Of a stretch of DNA of 64,000 nt, positions 11,097 to 22,044 are shown piece by piece (positions within the stretch are counted from its first letter, which is position 1; the number at the start of each line of letters is the position of its first letter). The stretch comes from Siderastrea siderea. Taxonomy: Eukaryota > Cnidaria > Anthozoa > Scleractinia > Rhizangiidae. Location of the stretch: positions 10,766,883-10,830,882 of the forward strand of contig OZ034979.1 of the NCBI GenBank assembly GCA_964030785.1, read 5' to 3'. The position numbers and the translations under genes were made by a program. The notes below the pieces were generated by a model. The model had not been told where the DNA came from. It saw nothing but the letters and a program-made list of their open reading frames with translations, and did no database searches.

Positions 11097-11671
11097 TACC
11101 GTGTGGCACCAATATTTTTGCGGGAGTTTAATTTTGTGAATGGTGATTTTTTTTTTGTGTGTTTTGCAGGACTAATCTTTGCGATTGGGGAAACTGTTTA
11201 TTCTTCTTGGAATTAATTTTTGCGATTTTCCGGAAGCCGCCTTCTATTTGGAATTATAACATTCTCGTTTTTTGAGTATAAACAATCGAATGCAGGTGAA
11301 CAACATGCAGATGTATAACATGTTAAATCAGTTAATCAATGGAGTACCTTCAGACGATCCTTTTCTTTAAAGCTTTTAACAGCTTAATACTTCTAATGTA
11401 CCGACTGCAATTTCATTGCTTTATTTCTGAATGTTTTGCTTCTAATTTCGTTTTATTTTTGAACGAAAGAGACGGTTTAAGTAAATGGGCACCAACATAA
11501 TATTACATCACATGTAAAAGGCGGTTTGTATATAAATTTCGACAATGGAGTAAATTTTTGCGGAAATTATTTTTTTCCGCGGGAACTTTTTTTTGCAGAT
11601 CGTGAAAAATCCGCGAAAATCATAAAAATTTGAATCCCGAAAAAATTAGTGCCACAGTCAACCACACGGTA
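11097..11671. mobile_element. TA-flanked inverted-repeat element (mariner-like MITE)
   Basis: It starts TACCGTGTGGCACCAAT and ends TTAGTGCCAC, then ACCACACGGTA, so the ends are inverted with an internal insertion on the right. TA occurs at both outer edges. The interior is rich in TTTTTGCGG-like words in both orientations. There is no transposase. A fragment of one end recurs at 4014-4145. Confidence 0.5.
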
Positions 11672-12624
11672 TGTCAGCACGTGCGATGTTTCTGGCTTTT
11701 TTGTCAGTTTGCTACGTGACTAGTCACGCAAGACTTGCACAAGACACACAATGGCATGATCTTTTCTAACAAGGCACGCTTATTACTCGATTTTAGCCGT
11801 GTGTTCCAAAATGTAAGTCCGTGTGAAATAATGTGGAAAATAAAACAGAGCTTACCTATATATTTGTCTGGATACGGGAGTTGCCACGTTCGTCAAGCAT
11901 GATGTCACGCAAGAAGAAGACGTACGTGACTCTCAAGATCGGCTATTCTCTTCTGGTTCAAACATTACAGAATTAATTTTTGTGACAAGTTACGCTTCCT
12001 ACTAGATCCAAAATATTTGTCCATGGAAAAATATTCTTTCCATTAGAAAGCCACAAAATTAAATTTCAATCCATTGAGCTGCCGAGAAACATCTGAGAAT
12101 GAGCTTCAGAAAGGGCTGTTTTGTATTATTTTGTTTGTCCCATATTCACACTGTTGTCAGATATTTTACAGATTTTATCTCACTTTCTTCTTGTTTTGTC
12201 GTCACTTGAAGCCACACTTGTACGCATTAGCGTACCATCTATTGATCAACGACGCATACGAATTCGAAACCACTAATATAAACTCAAACATTGATCTTTG
12301 ATCACCCTCAAATCTGTAAGAAGCCCTGGGAACGAGGTTGCACAATATCGGACACAGCTCCACTTATAAGGTAAACTCTGTCTAAAGACCAATACTTTTC
12401 GAATGCTCAACGCTACTCAAATAACCAACATCACAGTAGTGTACCTTGGTACACGCACGTTCATTCAATAACCATTTCCGTACCTCTCATTGACAGCTAC
12501 AAAATAGCTCACGCACGCTTTGCGTGCCTATGTTTTTACTCATTGTACTTTGTGGAGTCAGCTTTTTGAAAACTTAATGACAGGACAACAACTATGTGAA
12601 AATCCTTTGGTCCACAAATGTTTT
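11672..12624. other. No supported feature
   Basis: AT-rich spacer with no family-level coding signal. Confidence 0.3.
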
Positions 12625-12816
12625 CTAAAAATAATAACCAGCCTCAATGTAAGCTCGTGAACTTATATTCAAGGTTACTGGGTGCTGGACTTCTTTAAAA
12701 TCTCCTGAAAGAAAAGGTTTCAAAACAAAAGAACTGTCAGGGGCTGGTATGACTGATAGAAAACTATTAAAGGTGGTAACTGTGTACAGTACATCTCCTA
12801 AGGCTTTCTGTTGCAA
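12625..12816 (-). CDS. Candidate 3'-terminal exon, unknown product
   Basis: On the minus strand a TTGCAACAG acceptor precedes 60 open codons. They begin KALGDVLYTVTTFNSFLSV and end in AYIEAGYYF and a stop at 12625. Composition is protein-like (hydrophobic/aromatic alternation, SGDFKEVQHPVTLN), but no family is recognised. It could be the last exon of a minus-strand gene starting at the promoter-like region 13635-13920, or a retroelement fragment. Phase and intermediate exons are unresolved. Confidence 0.3.
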   Translation of the reverse strand: MQQKALGDVLYTVTTFNSFLSVIPAPDSSFVLKPFLSGDFKEVQHPVTLNISSRAYIEAGYYF

Positions 12817-13634
12817 TTAAGATTAGACTCCTTTATTTAAAATTCAAAAGGGCAGCCCTTTCAAAAGTCAAAGCATCTGCCATCAATGGGAGCCCTGACT
12901 TAAATTACACAACATAACCGCTCTTCGGTCACAAAACTAAGATAGTTAAATACAGGAAGGTATTAAAAAAAAGGCAAAAAGTGATGGGAAGCACACTTTA
13001 CTAGTAACAAACACAACTGAAGTCATACAAAACTGAGTTACTTTCAACATGGAATCCTTTGGTGTAAATATGGCAACAAAATGGCCACTAAATAATGAGA
13101 CAAAACTTGCTTTACAAATTGAATAACCAAAAAGTCAATGTTTGTAAACAGTTAACATTGACTTCATGTCATTAACATTCTTCAAGCAAAACGTTTTTGC
13201 ATCTGTATTCTCACAACGTATGGCCCTTTGTGTCTTAACAAAAACTTTAACAGTCCATCGGATGGCTACAAGTTGGCAAAACTGCTAATCTAAGATCAAA
13301 CGGAAAAACTGAGCGAGATTTGCTGCAATTTAAATTTTATCAGCTACTGAAAGTATGAACTTAAATGATATTGTACTTTAAGTTATTTCAGCTGAGATAA
13401 TTCACGTTTGCCTACATGGTTTGCCAACCAGTGATTAATGGTAGGTCTTCTAAGGTGTTTTATGGTTTTTACACCTCTTTCACTCTGAGATTATTTGACC
13501 GCTGAGTGACCGCCACGGCCCTTTTAAACATCGAAGGGAAGCTCACTGATCGACTGTTATGTAGCAAAAGCTAACAAAAAGTTGCAAGCAGACTGTTTTA
13601 AAATTGTGAGTAGGATAGCTTACCTGCTTTGGTG
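12817..13634. other. No supported feature (possible minus-strand intron)
   Basis: No coding signal seen. It sits between the candidate last exon and the candidate 5' exon on the minus strand. Confidence 0.3.
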
Positions 13635-13920
13635 AAAACGGCAACAGGCTAAACGCTTACTGTCCTCCAAAACTTTGAATCCTTCCTAATTTCCTCACTT
13701 CATGGAACATATTTTCTTGCGGTGCGAAGAAAAATTCTCCCGCTCACAAATGCAAAAGCCCGAGCAAAACACTCGTTTTTCCGCGTTAAAATACTTTTTC
13801 CAAATTTCCTTCCGCTGCTGAGGAGTTAGGAAAACGTCTGGATTTGTTATATGTGCAAAAAAGGTAAGAATAAGTGATCAAGTGATGAAACCTACATCTT
13901 TACCGCAGACCGCCATCTTT
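13635..13920 (-). promoter_or_regulatory. Candidate minus-strand promoter and 5' exon
   Basis: Read on the minus strand, AAAGATGGCGGTCTGCG (about 13917-13901) is an ATGGCGG-type start element followed by GTAAAG. A clean donor, AAAGCAG|GTAAGC, occurs at 13635. The intervening sequence has only a short upstream frame. CpG density is locally higher. Together these suggest a transcription start with two alternative donors, but no downstream coding exon can be tied to it with confidence. Confidence 0.35.
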
Positions 13921-14004
13921 GTTTATTTCATTGGCGCGCACGTTTCAGGAATCTGGGTACTAGGAAAATGATTAACCAATCAGGCAAAAGTCTCCCTTGC
14001 TAGT

Positions 14005-14300
14005 TAGAGCGCTTTTCAAATGAGTGTCGTAAAACCAAAACCAAAGTAATTACCCCAGCCAATCACAACAAACACAAATTACCCAATGAACCAATCAGAA
14101 CTCGAAGCAAGTACATGTAACCGGCGTCAAGCGCGGGAAAACGCGTGCGAGCGCGAGCAAGTCGCGACTGATTGGTTTGAGTTTTACTTCTGATTGGTCG
14201 AGAAAGTGGCGCGAAAGGTGTTAACCAATCACAGAGCGAAGTAAAGCAAAACCAAAGCAAAACACGAATTACTTTCGACACTCAATTGAAAACCGCTCTA
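14005..14300. mobile_element. MITE with TAGAGCG...CGCTCTA ends
   Basis: The left end TAGAGCGCTTTTCAAATGAG and the right end CTCAATTGAAAACCGCTCTA are inverted repeats. Inside them are a second layer, GTAAAACCAAAACCAAAG, and CCAATCA boxes in both orientations. TA is present at both edges. About 296 bp, non-coding. This sequence type is abundant in cnidarian genomes (recollection, not searched). Confidence 0.75.
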
Positions 14301-15035
14301 AGAGCTGCGGGGCTACTCTAGATATGCGCTAGGCTCTGTCACGTGACAAAGAGAAGAAATCAATGATTCCACTGAAAGATCCTGTCAGACCTGAAGATAT
14401 TGAATAAAACTAAGGACCAACTGCTGGTATATAAAACAACACAGGGACAATGGATTATGAAAGCTTTCTCAGCACTTTAATTCCCAGAAGAGATTAAACC
14501 TGGGCTGGCTTGTTCAAAGGCGCCTTAAGGCAAGCATAAAATTTGAATTGTCAAAAGGTCTTGAATTAACTTTGGAACAGCTGGGTGCTGAAGAATGGCA
14601 ACCCCAAAAATAAGTTCCCCCCCAAACCCCTTCCTAAAAAAACGAGAAAAGTAAACCGAAACAATACAAATATAAGTGGGGGGGGGGGGGGGGGGGATAC
14701 CCACTTTTCCCAAACTGAGATGTAATAATTCTTCCATTAGTAAGCCACCCCGCCCCTTAAGATGGTTAACTGATCCCGTACATCAAATTTTGTTATTGTC
14801 CTGTTACCCAGCAGTTGGTCCTTAACAGTAAAGGCCATTTCGGTGTACATAGACATAAGAGCGGCGGTGCAAATTGTTGGTGTAAAATCGACTTTTCAAG
14901 TGTTGTATTTTCAATAAACTGGTAAACATCCAAACGCTAATATACATTTTTTTCTTTTGTGTTAATTTTTTTTAATCAAGATTTTGAGTTCACTGGGTTG
15001 TATCTTGACAAATTCTAACTGAAACAAGAACAGAA
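14301..15035. other. Spacer with dispersed repeat and 19-bp G tract
   Basis: Positions 14594-14670 repeat the 5886-5960 sequence (GGCAACCCCAAA, then GAGAAAAGTAAACCGAA). They are followed by a run of 19 G at 14678-14696. No gene. Confidence 0.45.
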
Positions 15036-15039
15036 AAGT

Positions 15040-15200
15040 TTGGAATGCATAAGGAATGACTGTCAACCTCGTTATCAGCATCTTTCTTTCCTAACTGGCA
15101 AAGGAAAGACGCTGTGGAGGAGATTCATCCAAACACACCCGACTAAAAATCACCCTCACCTGCTGCGCTAGGCTGTGATGTTACTGGCTGTGAAGACAGT
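15040..15200. repeat. Dispersed repeat (copy at 44021-44165)
   Basis: AAGGAATGACTGTCAACCT, AAAGGAAAGACGCTG and CTAAAAATCACCCTCA are shared in the same order and orientation with 44021-44165. Family unknown. It lies directly upstream of the Penelope-like remnant. Confidence 0.5.
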
Positions 15201-15235
15201 GGCTTCACTAACATCACGAGATCGTCGACCAATCA

Positions 15236-15410
15236 GGACAACGACCAGAGACATAACATCTACTGACGATTCACAGTTCACTTGACTCTGATGATGATTT
15301 CCGCTCAGGTTGTCGAAACGTCAGTCAATGTCACCTCAAACAGTCCTTCTCAGGACTACACTCACCCGGACGATCACAATTTACCGAATTATAAAACAAG
15401 CAAAGACAAC
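15236..15410 (+). mobile_element. Penelope-like element terminal remnant
   Basis: It contains GACTCTGATGATGATTTCCG, GTTGTCGAAACGTCAGTC and TCTCAGGACTACACTCACC. This pattern belongs to the pseudo-LTR regions of animal Penelope-like elements (recollection). CTGATGA at 15290 and GAAAC at 15318 correspond to the two conserved boxes of a type I hammerhead ribozyme, but helix II does not pair, so it looks inactive. No reverse transcriptase frame remains nearby. Confidence 0.5.
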
Positions 15411-15804
15411 AAAAGTCAAAAACAAATTTGTTCATGGGAAAAAAAGTTCAAAAGAATACTCAGTTGCCTTTTTGGTGGAAGGCGAAAAGTTCAATTTAGG
15501 CAAAAAAAAAATTAGGTGATAAAGTTCAGGCGAACAGTTCAAATTTGCCTTGTCGGTTCGGTTGCGAACTCGGTCGGCACACCGCTTGAGTTCGCAGCAT
15601 TTCGCAGCGGTTTTGACGCCAAATATAGCAGAGCTAGTGCTTTTTGGTTTTTTCTATCCACAACCATAGTTTTTACGGCGGTCCGAACATGTTTTGCCAG
15701 GAAAAACACCAGCATTCTCATGTTGGTAGGCAGCTTGTCACAAAGAAAGAAATAAGTAGTACAATTAACATTTCAGATAATAATTAGCCCTCATCACTAA
15801 CTGG

Positions 15805-15900
15805 ACTGAGCGCCAGCTTATGACGCCGTCGAGCCGGGGTTCGAGTCCTAGCAAGGACAAGAATCTTTTTTTCTTTTTTTTTTTTTTAATTTAACGACTT
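15805..15900 (+). repeat. Possible tRNA-derived SINE remnant
   Basis: GGTTCGAGTCC at about 15838 is a good Pol III B box. It is followed 20 bp later by a long T-rich run (TTTTTTTCTTTT...) that would terminate Pol III. No convincing A box is visible and the 5' part does not fold as a tRNA, so this is a truncated or decayed copy at best. Confidence 0.35.
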
Positions 15901-15989
15901 GAATGAGAGTATTTTCGCAAATTAATAAGTCCCAGCAAAAAAACAAAAAGCAAAAAACAAAAGGGGGACTCCGCTTTTAGGCTTGGCTA

Positions 15990-16316
15990 AATCTATATAT
16001 TAAAACCACTCGCTTCTTGATCAAATTCAGAGTAATACATAGCATAAGCGCAAATGGTTCGTTAACTAACTTGTACATATGCGATCCTCGTCTGTAATAG
16101 GCAATAAAAATTAATATTATTTAATATTATTGCTACAGTACTATTAGTAAGAATTAGCATATGCTAGGCTTTTTGCTAAAAGCTCTCGTTAGCGACCACC
16201 CTCTATTGTTTTACCACATGGTGGCTCACGAGAGCCCCTTCTCATAAACAACCAGCTATAGCCACGACAACTTTTCTGAATTTCCGAGGTGGTCGCTTAC
16301 GAGAGCTTCGACTGTA
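15990..16316. mobile_element. Truncated copy of the mariner-like CTCGTAAGCGACC MITE
   Basis: From CTTCTTGATCAAATTCAGAG through AGCTCTCGTTAGCGACCACC to GCTTCGACTGTA it matches the right half of the complete element at 57232-57741. The left terminal repeat is missing. Confidence 0.7.
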
Positions 16317-17043
16317 CTTCATATTTTACAGAGGGAACGTCTACCGCTGTGCAACCAATCACAACTACATTGGTTTGACATCTGTTGATTTGCAAACATT
16401 TTTAGGTATTCTTAAGGACTATTTCGTTGGGACTTAACAAGAGTTTCAAATGCATTGTAGATTCAATAGGACATCTTTCCCATTCCCATTATACGCTACT
16501 TTTTGCCAGTCCCAGTCGCCAAATCCCAGTCCCAGTGCCTCAAATCCGGATTTCCCAGTGCTAAAATAGGCAAATCCCAGCTACCATTTTACCCCTTCAG
16601 GACCCTCTTTTGATTACATTCACCTGATATTAATTTTTACCTCTTTGATACATTTTACAAAGAGATTTAAACGTGTAAATAAATCAGATGAGTGCTTCTA
16701 CTGAAACGTAAGTCAGACTTAGAAGACGGCCTCAGAAAGGAGTTCACACTACAAGTACGAACCAAGTGTACGTTAAGTGCACTTAAGAGCCTTAGTGAGA
16801 ACCGGCCTAATGTTTCGTGAAACCTTTGTGTCACCAATGCTGAGATCATTCAGAGATGACACTAGATGATTCAGAGATGACACAGCTGAGATGATTCTGA
16901 GATAACACTGGCTGAAGTTTGCACTGTTCGTAAACTGTCTACTGATCACTTGTTTATATGCAGCCACCATTGCACGGTAGTTAAGAAGAAAAGGCCTTCA
17001 TATGAACCTAGTGTGTACTGTCCTGGCAAGTTGTTGCTCAGTC
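16317..17043. other. Spacer downstream of the NLR gene
   Basis: It contains a short cluster of TCCCAGTCCCAGT words at 16505-16590. At 16845-16895 it has near-repeats of TGATTCAGAGATGACAC. No gene is supported. The 3' UTR and poly(A) signal of the NLR gene are expected near here but no specific site is called. Confidence 0.35.
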
Positions 17044-18944
17044 TCAGCCTGACTTCTGTGCACTCAAATCAGCATCTGTGCAATTCGAATTAGTAGCGCT
17101 ACGCCGATTTCTTTTATCATTTATGTCGGGATCACCAACGCCAAATGGATGTCGTGAAATGTCCTCAGTGGGCTCTTCAGGGAAAATACACTTGGTTAAG
17201 AAGATATGAAAACAGATTAAGAAGAAACTATCTCCCTCAATTATCTTCTTAGAAGACGGAGTCTCAAACGATGCCTTTGAGTATCTAGCTTCCAACCAAC
17301 GATCTCTGAGACTTCGGAAATGTGACGCCATTTCATTGTCTTTTCCTAAAAAATAGTATATTAGAATAATGTAAACAAGTCCCTTAAGTAAGTTTTCGTC
17401 ACTACTGCTGCTAAGCAAATCTACCGAATTCAAAAGAGACGATATGTCCTCATCAAGCTTGCCACAAAGTAGCTGGTGAACGGCATGATAGCATAGCAGC
17501 TTTGCCGGACAATCAGATTCACTAATGCAGCCAGCATATAAGGAATGGTCCCGGTGTCGGTCCGGAGAAAACCAGCCCGGGTGGCAAATGGATTTGGCGG
17601 CCAGCAACTGCCTTTCATCTTCCACAATTTGCCTCCTTTTTGCTTCTTGGACGGCTGTGTCATAAAGATGTTCAAACACCGCTTCAAAAGACAATAAAGC
17701 AAGGAGAAAAACTTCTGCCTTAGACAACACTTCTACAACCTTGCGGTAAAGCTCGTCATCTTTTATTCCATTGGCAAGGGATAAAAGAATACACTCCCGC
17801 TGTTCATTGAAAGTTGCATAAGCTGCACTGGAGGGACCAATTAAAAACATTTCATTAGCAGTCCTAAAACAGGAGATGTAGTAGTCATAAAACTGACGTT
17901 GTGCTGAAAGAAATACGGCTTCAACTGATTTGTCGTTACTTCTCTTCTCATCAATAAAGGACCGCAACAGTGAATGAATAGTGAAGTGGCTAAAATTCTC
18001 CCCACAGTCTATTAAGGCCTTTCGCTCCAGTGATCGAATAATTTTCTTACTTGTAAGTTTTGTTTTTACGTCTAAAATGGCTGTAGCTTCCTCTATTCTA
18101 AACCACCCAGGGAAAACGGCTAGAGACACGAACGCATTTCTCTCGCGGACGGAGAGTCTTTGAAAGGAAGTGTTAATTAAAGACTTCAGACGTACATCAT
18201 CGCGATAGCTTTCACTGTCCAAAATTTCAACGAGTGGTATACTCTTCCGTTCTTCTTGGAGGTCACTAAGAGAAATATTCTCTTCTCGCATAATACAACA
18301 CATCAATCGTACCGCCAAAGGAACTTGTCCACACTCCTTAACTACGCAACTGCGATCATTTTCCGAGACATCTGGTAACAGGAGCTTTACTAAGCTGGCC
18401 GAGGAAACCTCATCCAGTGCATTAATTTTCTCTAAATGGATGGGAAGAGTGTGGCCAAAGAAGTCTAGAGATTCACGAGTAGTTAGGAGAAGCTTGATCT
18501 GTTTGCAGTGGACAAGAATCTCGTCGATCAATCTAAACACTTCCTGTTTCCGTTTGGCATCTTCTGACTCAAGTAAGTCATCGGCATTGTCTAAAATTAA
18601 GACAAAAGGATTTTCCACTTGCTGTAGACACTGAATGAGCCAGTGAGAGGATGACATACGAGACACTTGTGAAGTGTCTACGAAAATACTAAGCAGCTTA
18701 GAGACTAGCTCCTCCTTGCTTTCCATTCCGCGAAGGGGAACGAAATATACTGGAATCTTCATATCTTGTAAGTAATGAGCAACGTTGATAGCTACCGACG
18801 TCTTCCCAAATCCTGGTGGGCCCCAGACGTTAACCAGTCTAGTGATATCATCTGTTAAATGACCAAGGATTGTCTGGCATTCTGCTTGGCGACCAACAAA
18901 GTGTGGAATGGTATCAGGTACACAGGAGTTGGGAACGAAAGGAC
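17044..18944 (-). CDS. NLR-like gene A, exon 2: NB-ARC ATPase, winged helix and C-terminal helical region
   Basis: This is the second coding exon. The acceptor is TTCTTTAAG|GTCC at 18945. Joined in phase 1 to the exon ending at 20182 it gives a 929-residue protein with no stop. In that numbering: FVGRQAE at 312-318; Walker A GPPGFGKTS at 338-346; Walker B FVLILDNADD at 410-419; sensor LLLTTRES at 448-455; GxP-type CGQVPLA at 501-507. A winged-helix-like segment (RNAFVSLAVFPGWF) follows at about 550-590, and then a helix-rich tail of about 320 residues that may be degenerate TPR. NB-ARC proteins are nucleotide-switched oligomerising signal ATPases used in immunity and cell death. The function here is inferred to be intracellular sensing. 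The stop is at 17044-17046. No leucine-rich repeats are present. A decayed paralogue lies at 45322-47125. Confidence 0.88.
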
Positions 18945-20181
18945 CTTAAAGAAAACGAAATAATGCTTTCAGTTTTACTCCGCATAATTTGGAGCCAGTT
19001 AATGGTTAAACCCCCCCCCCCCCCCCCCGCCTCGCGTCTCCAGCAAACGCCTTTATGAGCCTGACTGATCTTTCACTCCCAGCATCATGAAAACGTATCT
19101 GTGACCATGAAATGCAAGAAAAAACCCGAACTTAGGACACACAGATTAAGTATACATTTCCCATGTGATAAGCCCAGGTGTATTGGACTGTACTGGGAAA
19201 CAGATTAATGTTGAAATGTCAAGATTTTTTGTCACATAAAGGCCGGCAATTTGACAACATGTAGGGCTTATCAATTACATTTCAAGAGTATCTCGAAACA
19301 TGATCATTGCTATCAGGCGTGTTGTGTTACAAGGCTCTCGATTTATAGACTTTGTATGGGATATTCACTTTCGTTATCAAAATACTAAAATAAAGTTATG
19401 AATGGGGAAATGAACTTCACTTAACTCGACATGGGGTTGTTTTTGTGTCGTATATAATTTGGGCGCAATTTCCTGTATTGCTTTGTGATACGAGAGCGAT
19501 TTGTGGCACTCGCTCGTCTGGAGTCACCCGCATTCCTTCGTTTTAACTTTTATGTGGAGAAACAACACCGCGAACAACACCGAACCAAAAACTCGCCTAA
19601 AACGGCCACGAATTGCGCCCAAATTACACAAAAGACACAAAAACAACCCCATGTCGAGGTAAGTGGAGTTCATTTCCCATTTCTTACTTTACCAGCTCGA
19701 CAGGTCAATGAGAGTGGTCAAGTCATGTACTCAATTAATCACGTGTTCTATTTTGAAAATACACCATACCCCAGACAGCGCTGAAAAACACTATTAATAA
19801 TAAGTCAGTGGTACTAAATGCAGGCTTTCCAAAATTACGATCATTTCCAGTGGTTTTTCAATCAGAACGAAGTAACCGAAGGTTAAGCTCAGCATTTGGT
19901 AAGTTATTTCTTTGCATTTTTAGGAACCTGGATTTATTTTCTTTCGAAATTTAGTTGGGAACATAACATGATTGCTTTTAACTCAAGTGAGAAGATCCCG
20001 GTAAGGTGTTACACATTGCGTTATTCAGCGCTGTTCATCTCCTCTATTTTCTGAGAAGACAGTGGTAGACACAGCTAAGTTAAACAAAGAAGGAGGAAGA
20101 GAAGATAAAAAGGAATTAAAGCGCAAGAAGACAAAATGCATTTAGTTTGTTAAGATTAATTATAAATTAAAGTGGCTTAAC
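18945..20181 (-). other. Intron of NLR-like gene A
   Basis: Phase 1 intron with donor GTTAAG and acceptor TTTAAG. It holds an 18-bp C tract (19011-19028) and a complete 281-bp MITE (19401-19681). The homologous intron of copy B has instead a SINE. Confidence 0.75.
19401..19681. mobile_element. MITE with about 70-bp terminal inverted repeats
   Basis: AATGGGGAAATGAACTTCAC and ACTCGACATGGGGTTG on the left are mirrored by CAACCCCATGTCGAG and GTGGAGTTCATTTCCCATT on the right. The inner parts pair too (TTTGGGCGCAATT with AATTGCGCCCAAA). It is non-coding and lies in the NLR gene A intron. Confidence 0.75.
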
Positions 20182-21070
20182 CTTTTGAAGTTCCCGCTTG
20201 CATTGCTTGTTTTATGTCATCAACGTTGGCCTTTACTTCTTTCATGTCTGATCCGAATTCATCCACTTTAGTCTTCACCTCTGCTGCTGCCGTTTTTACG
20301 TCTGAACCAACTTCGTCCACTTTTGTCTTCACCTCTTTTACTGCCGTTTTCACGTCTGACCCAGCTTCAACCACTTTCCCCTTCACAGCTGTTACTGCCG
20401 TTTTCACGTCTGACCCCACATCTTTGACTTGAGACGCAATTTCATCCAGATTATCTTCGATCTGCTTAAACTTTTCTCTTCTGAGCTCTGCTTCCAATTG
20501 TTGAACCCTTGGTGTTGGGAAGTCTTTCTCATCTAGTTTTCCAATATCATCAATCTTGGTAGCTCTTTGGCCGAGTGCGACAAAGGCGTCTTTTGCCAAT
20601 TGTATGTAATTATCAAAGGTTGCCTTGACGATCTTTTGGGTACTAATCTGGTGGCAAAGAGTGTTTCGCAGCAAACGGAGCTGATCCAATGCTAAAGCGA
20701 ACGTCTCAAATTGGTTTCCAGAATGGCTGATGACAGAGGAATGGAATGTTTTCGGTTTTAAACGACGGGGTTTTACGTACAGCTTGTCTAAGGTACCAAA
20801 GCTTTTAGAAAAGAGAGTTGCTTCAAACAGAGCTGTACAGTCCCACTCTGTAAAGGATTTATTAGTCGGCACATACTTTGTCTTTCCGCCTTCCTTCTTT
20901 AGGAACATGTTCCGCACCAGTGTAGAGTCGTCCCATTGTATAAAGCCAGGTGTAGGAGCGACTTGGTTGTCCCACATGTACACAAACACCTGACGTAGGG
21001 CGACTGGAAATTCATCAAGCACAACAGAGGAGAACTTGAAGAAATTTAGTTGTTCAGGAGAAAATGTCAT
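20182..21070 (-). CDS. NLR-like gene A, exon 1: DZIP3-type HEPN domain and 18-residue repeats
   Basis: The ATG at 21070 opens 296 codons plus one base. The exon ends AAAAG|GTTAAG, and the frame also runs three codons into the intron to a stop at 20177. Residues about 35-165 match the DZIP3/hRUL138-like HEPN family, with LVRNMFLKKEGGKTKYVP and the RNxxxH signature RNTLCH at 135-140. RNxxxH is the catalytic or RNA-binding motif of HEPN domains. Residues 219-290 are four 18-residue repeats such as GSDVKTAVKEVKTKVDEV, predicted to be one long amphipathic helix. The domain order HEPN, helical linker, NB-ARC suggests an effector or adaptor domain on a nucleotide-driven switch. HEPN nuclease activity is inferred, not shown. 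A non-spliced form would be a 297-residue HEPN-only protein. Confidence 0.88.
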
Positions 21071-21342
21071 TGTTCACGGGTTCAAAGTTTGTTGAATCCA
21101 CTCAGTATAATATGTCAGATGGTAAGGTCTGAATGGTTCGTGTTCAAACTGGGTTTAACCAGAAGACTATCTGCAATAAGAAGAAAAGTAATTGCTTAAA
21201 CGTTTTCTGGTCTGGGTGTCGGAGGGGATTCAACCTCTTTGTACTAGAATCTTGATAAGAGTAGGTCACTTCCAAACTTAAATGAAATCGTGCTTAATCC
21301 AGCTTCACATATTAAATGGGTTCAAAAGGCTGGTTATAACCA

Positions 21343-21565
21343 GGGGCGACTTGGTTATCCCACATGCACACAAACACTTGACGTGGGGCTGGTGGAAATT
21401 CATCTAATACAACACGGGAAGAACTTGAAAAAATTAAGTTGTTCAGGAGATGTCGTCATTATTCAAGCGTTCAACGTTTGCTGAATTCACTCAGTATAAA
21501 TCATTTGGATGGTAAGGTCCAAATAGTTCGTGTTCTTGCCGTTTTAAACCAAGAGACTATCTGCA
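21343..21565 (-). pseudogene. Partial extra copy of HEPN exon 1 start and its upstream flank
   Basis: CGACTTGGTTATCCCACATG through TTGTTCAGGAGATGTCGTC repeats the first 40 or so codons and the 5' flank of the exon at 20182-21070 (about 20953-21180), with frameshifting changes. It then continues into TCACTCAGTATAAATCATTTGG, which matches copy B better than copy A. It is therefore a third, fragmentary HEPN start, probably from a local tandem duplication. Confidence 0.7.
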
Positions 21566-21663
21566 ATAACACTTTGTGGACTGGGGCGTTGGGTGTAGGA
21601 GGGTGGTCATTTTCCAAACAATGGAAAATAGACGGAATCCTGCTCTAACTTTAAACCCTTTAA

Positions 21664-22044
21664 AGGGGCATAGTCACGAGGATTTCACAGATTTCTGGTC
21701 AAAACTGTGCTAAAATTATCGGTAGCTAACTTTTTCCATGCCCAATTGTGTTTGAACATTTAGACGAACATATTAACTCAATTTCATTAAGAGAAAACAA
21801 ACCACAACCATTTAGTATCGATTTAATGTCAACACGCTGAAAGAATTTGAAAAGTTTAGCCTAATTTTTCAAATTGTAATCCATTTCAATCCGTGCCATC
21901 CGTAGCAACAGACGACAGAAAATAGTTTCAGTGAAGTAATATAGTCTTTGGTAACAAAACTAGACCATTATTTGTGGGCGTTCATTGATACGAGGACATA
22001 TTTTTGACTTTTAAAGTGAACTAAAATAGCGTGACTATGCCCCT
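21664..22044. mobile_element. 381-bp piggyBac-like MITE
   Basis: Perfect 15-bp inverted ends AGGGGCATAGTCACG and CGTGACTATGCCCCT are flanked by TTAA at 21660-21663 and 22045-22048. TTAA duplication is diagnostic of piggyBac-type (and some Kolobok) transposition. There is no coding content. A diverged relative lies at 7854-8060. Confidence 0.8.

Noticed and set aside
10245..11131. Open frames of 129 and 138 codons as genes
   Set aside because: No domain, splice context or compositional support. They overlap a microsatellite and run into a MITE end.
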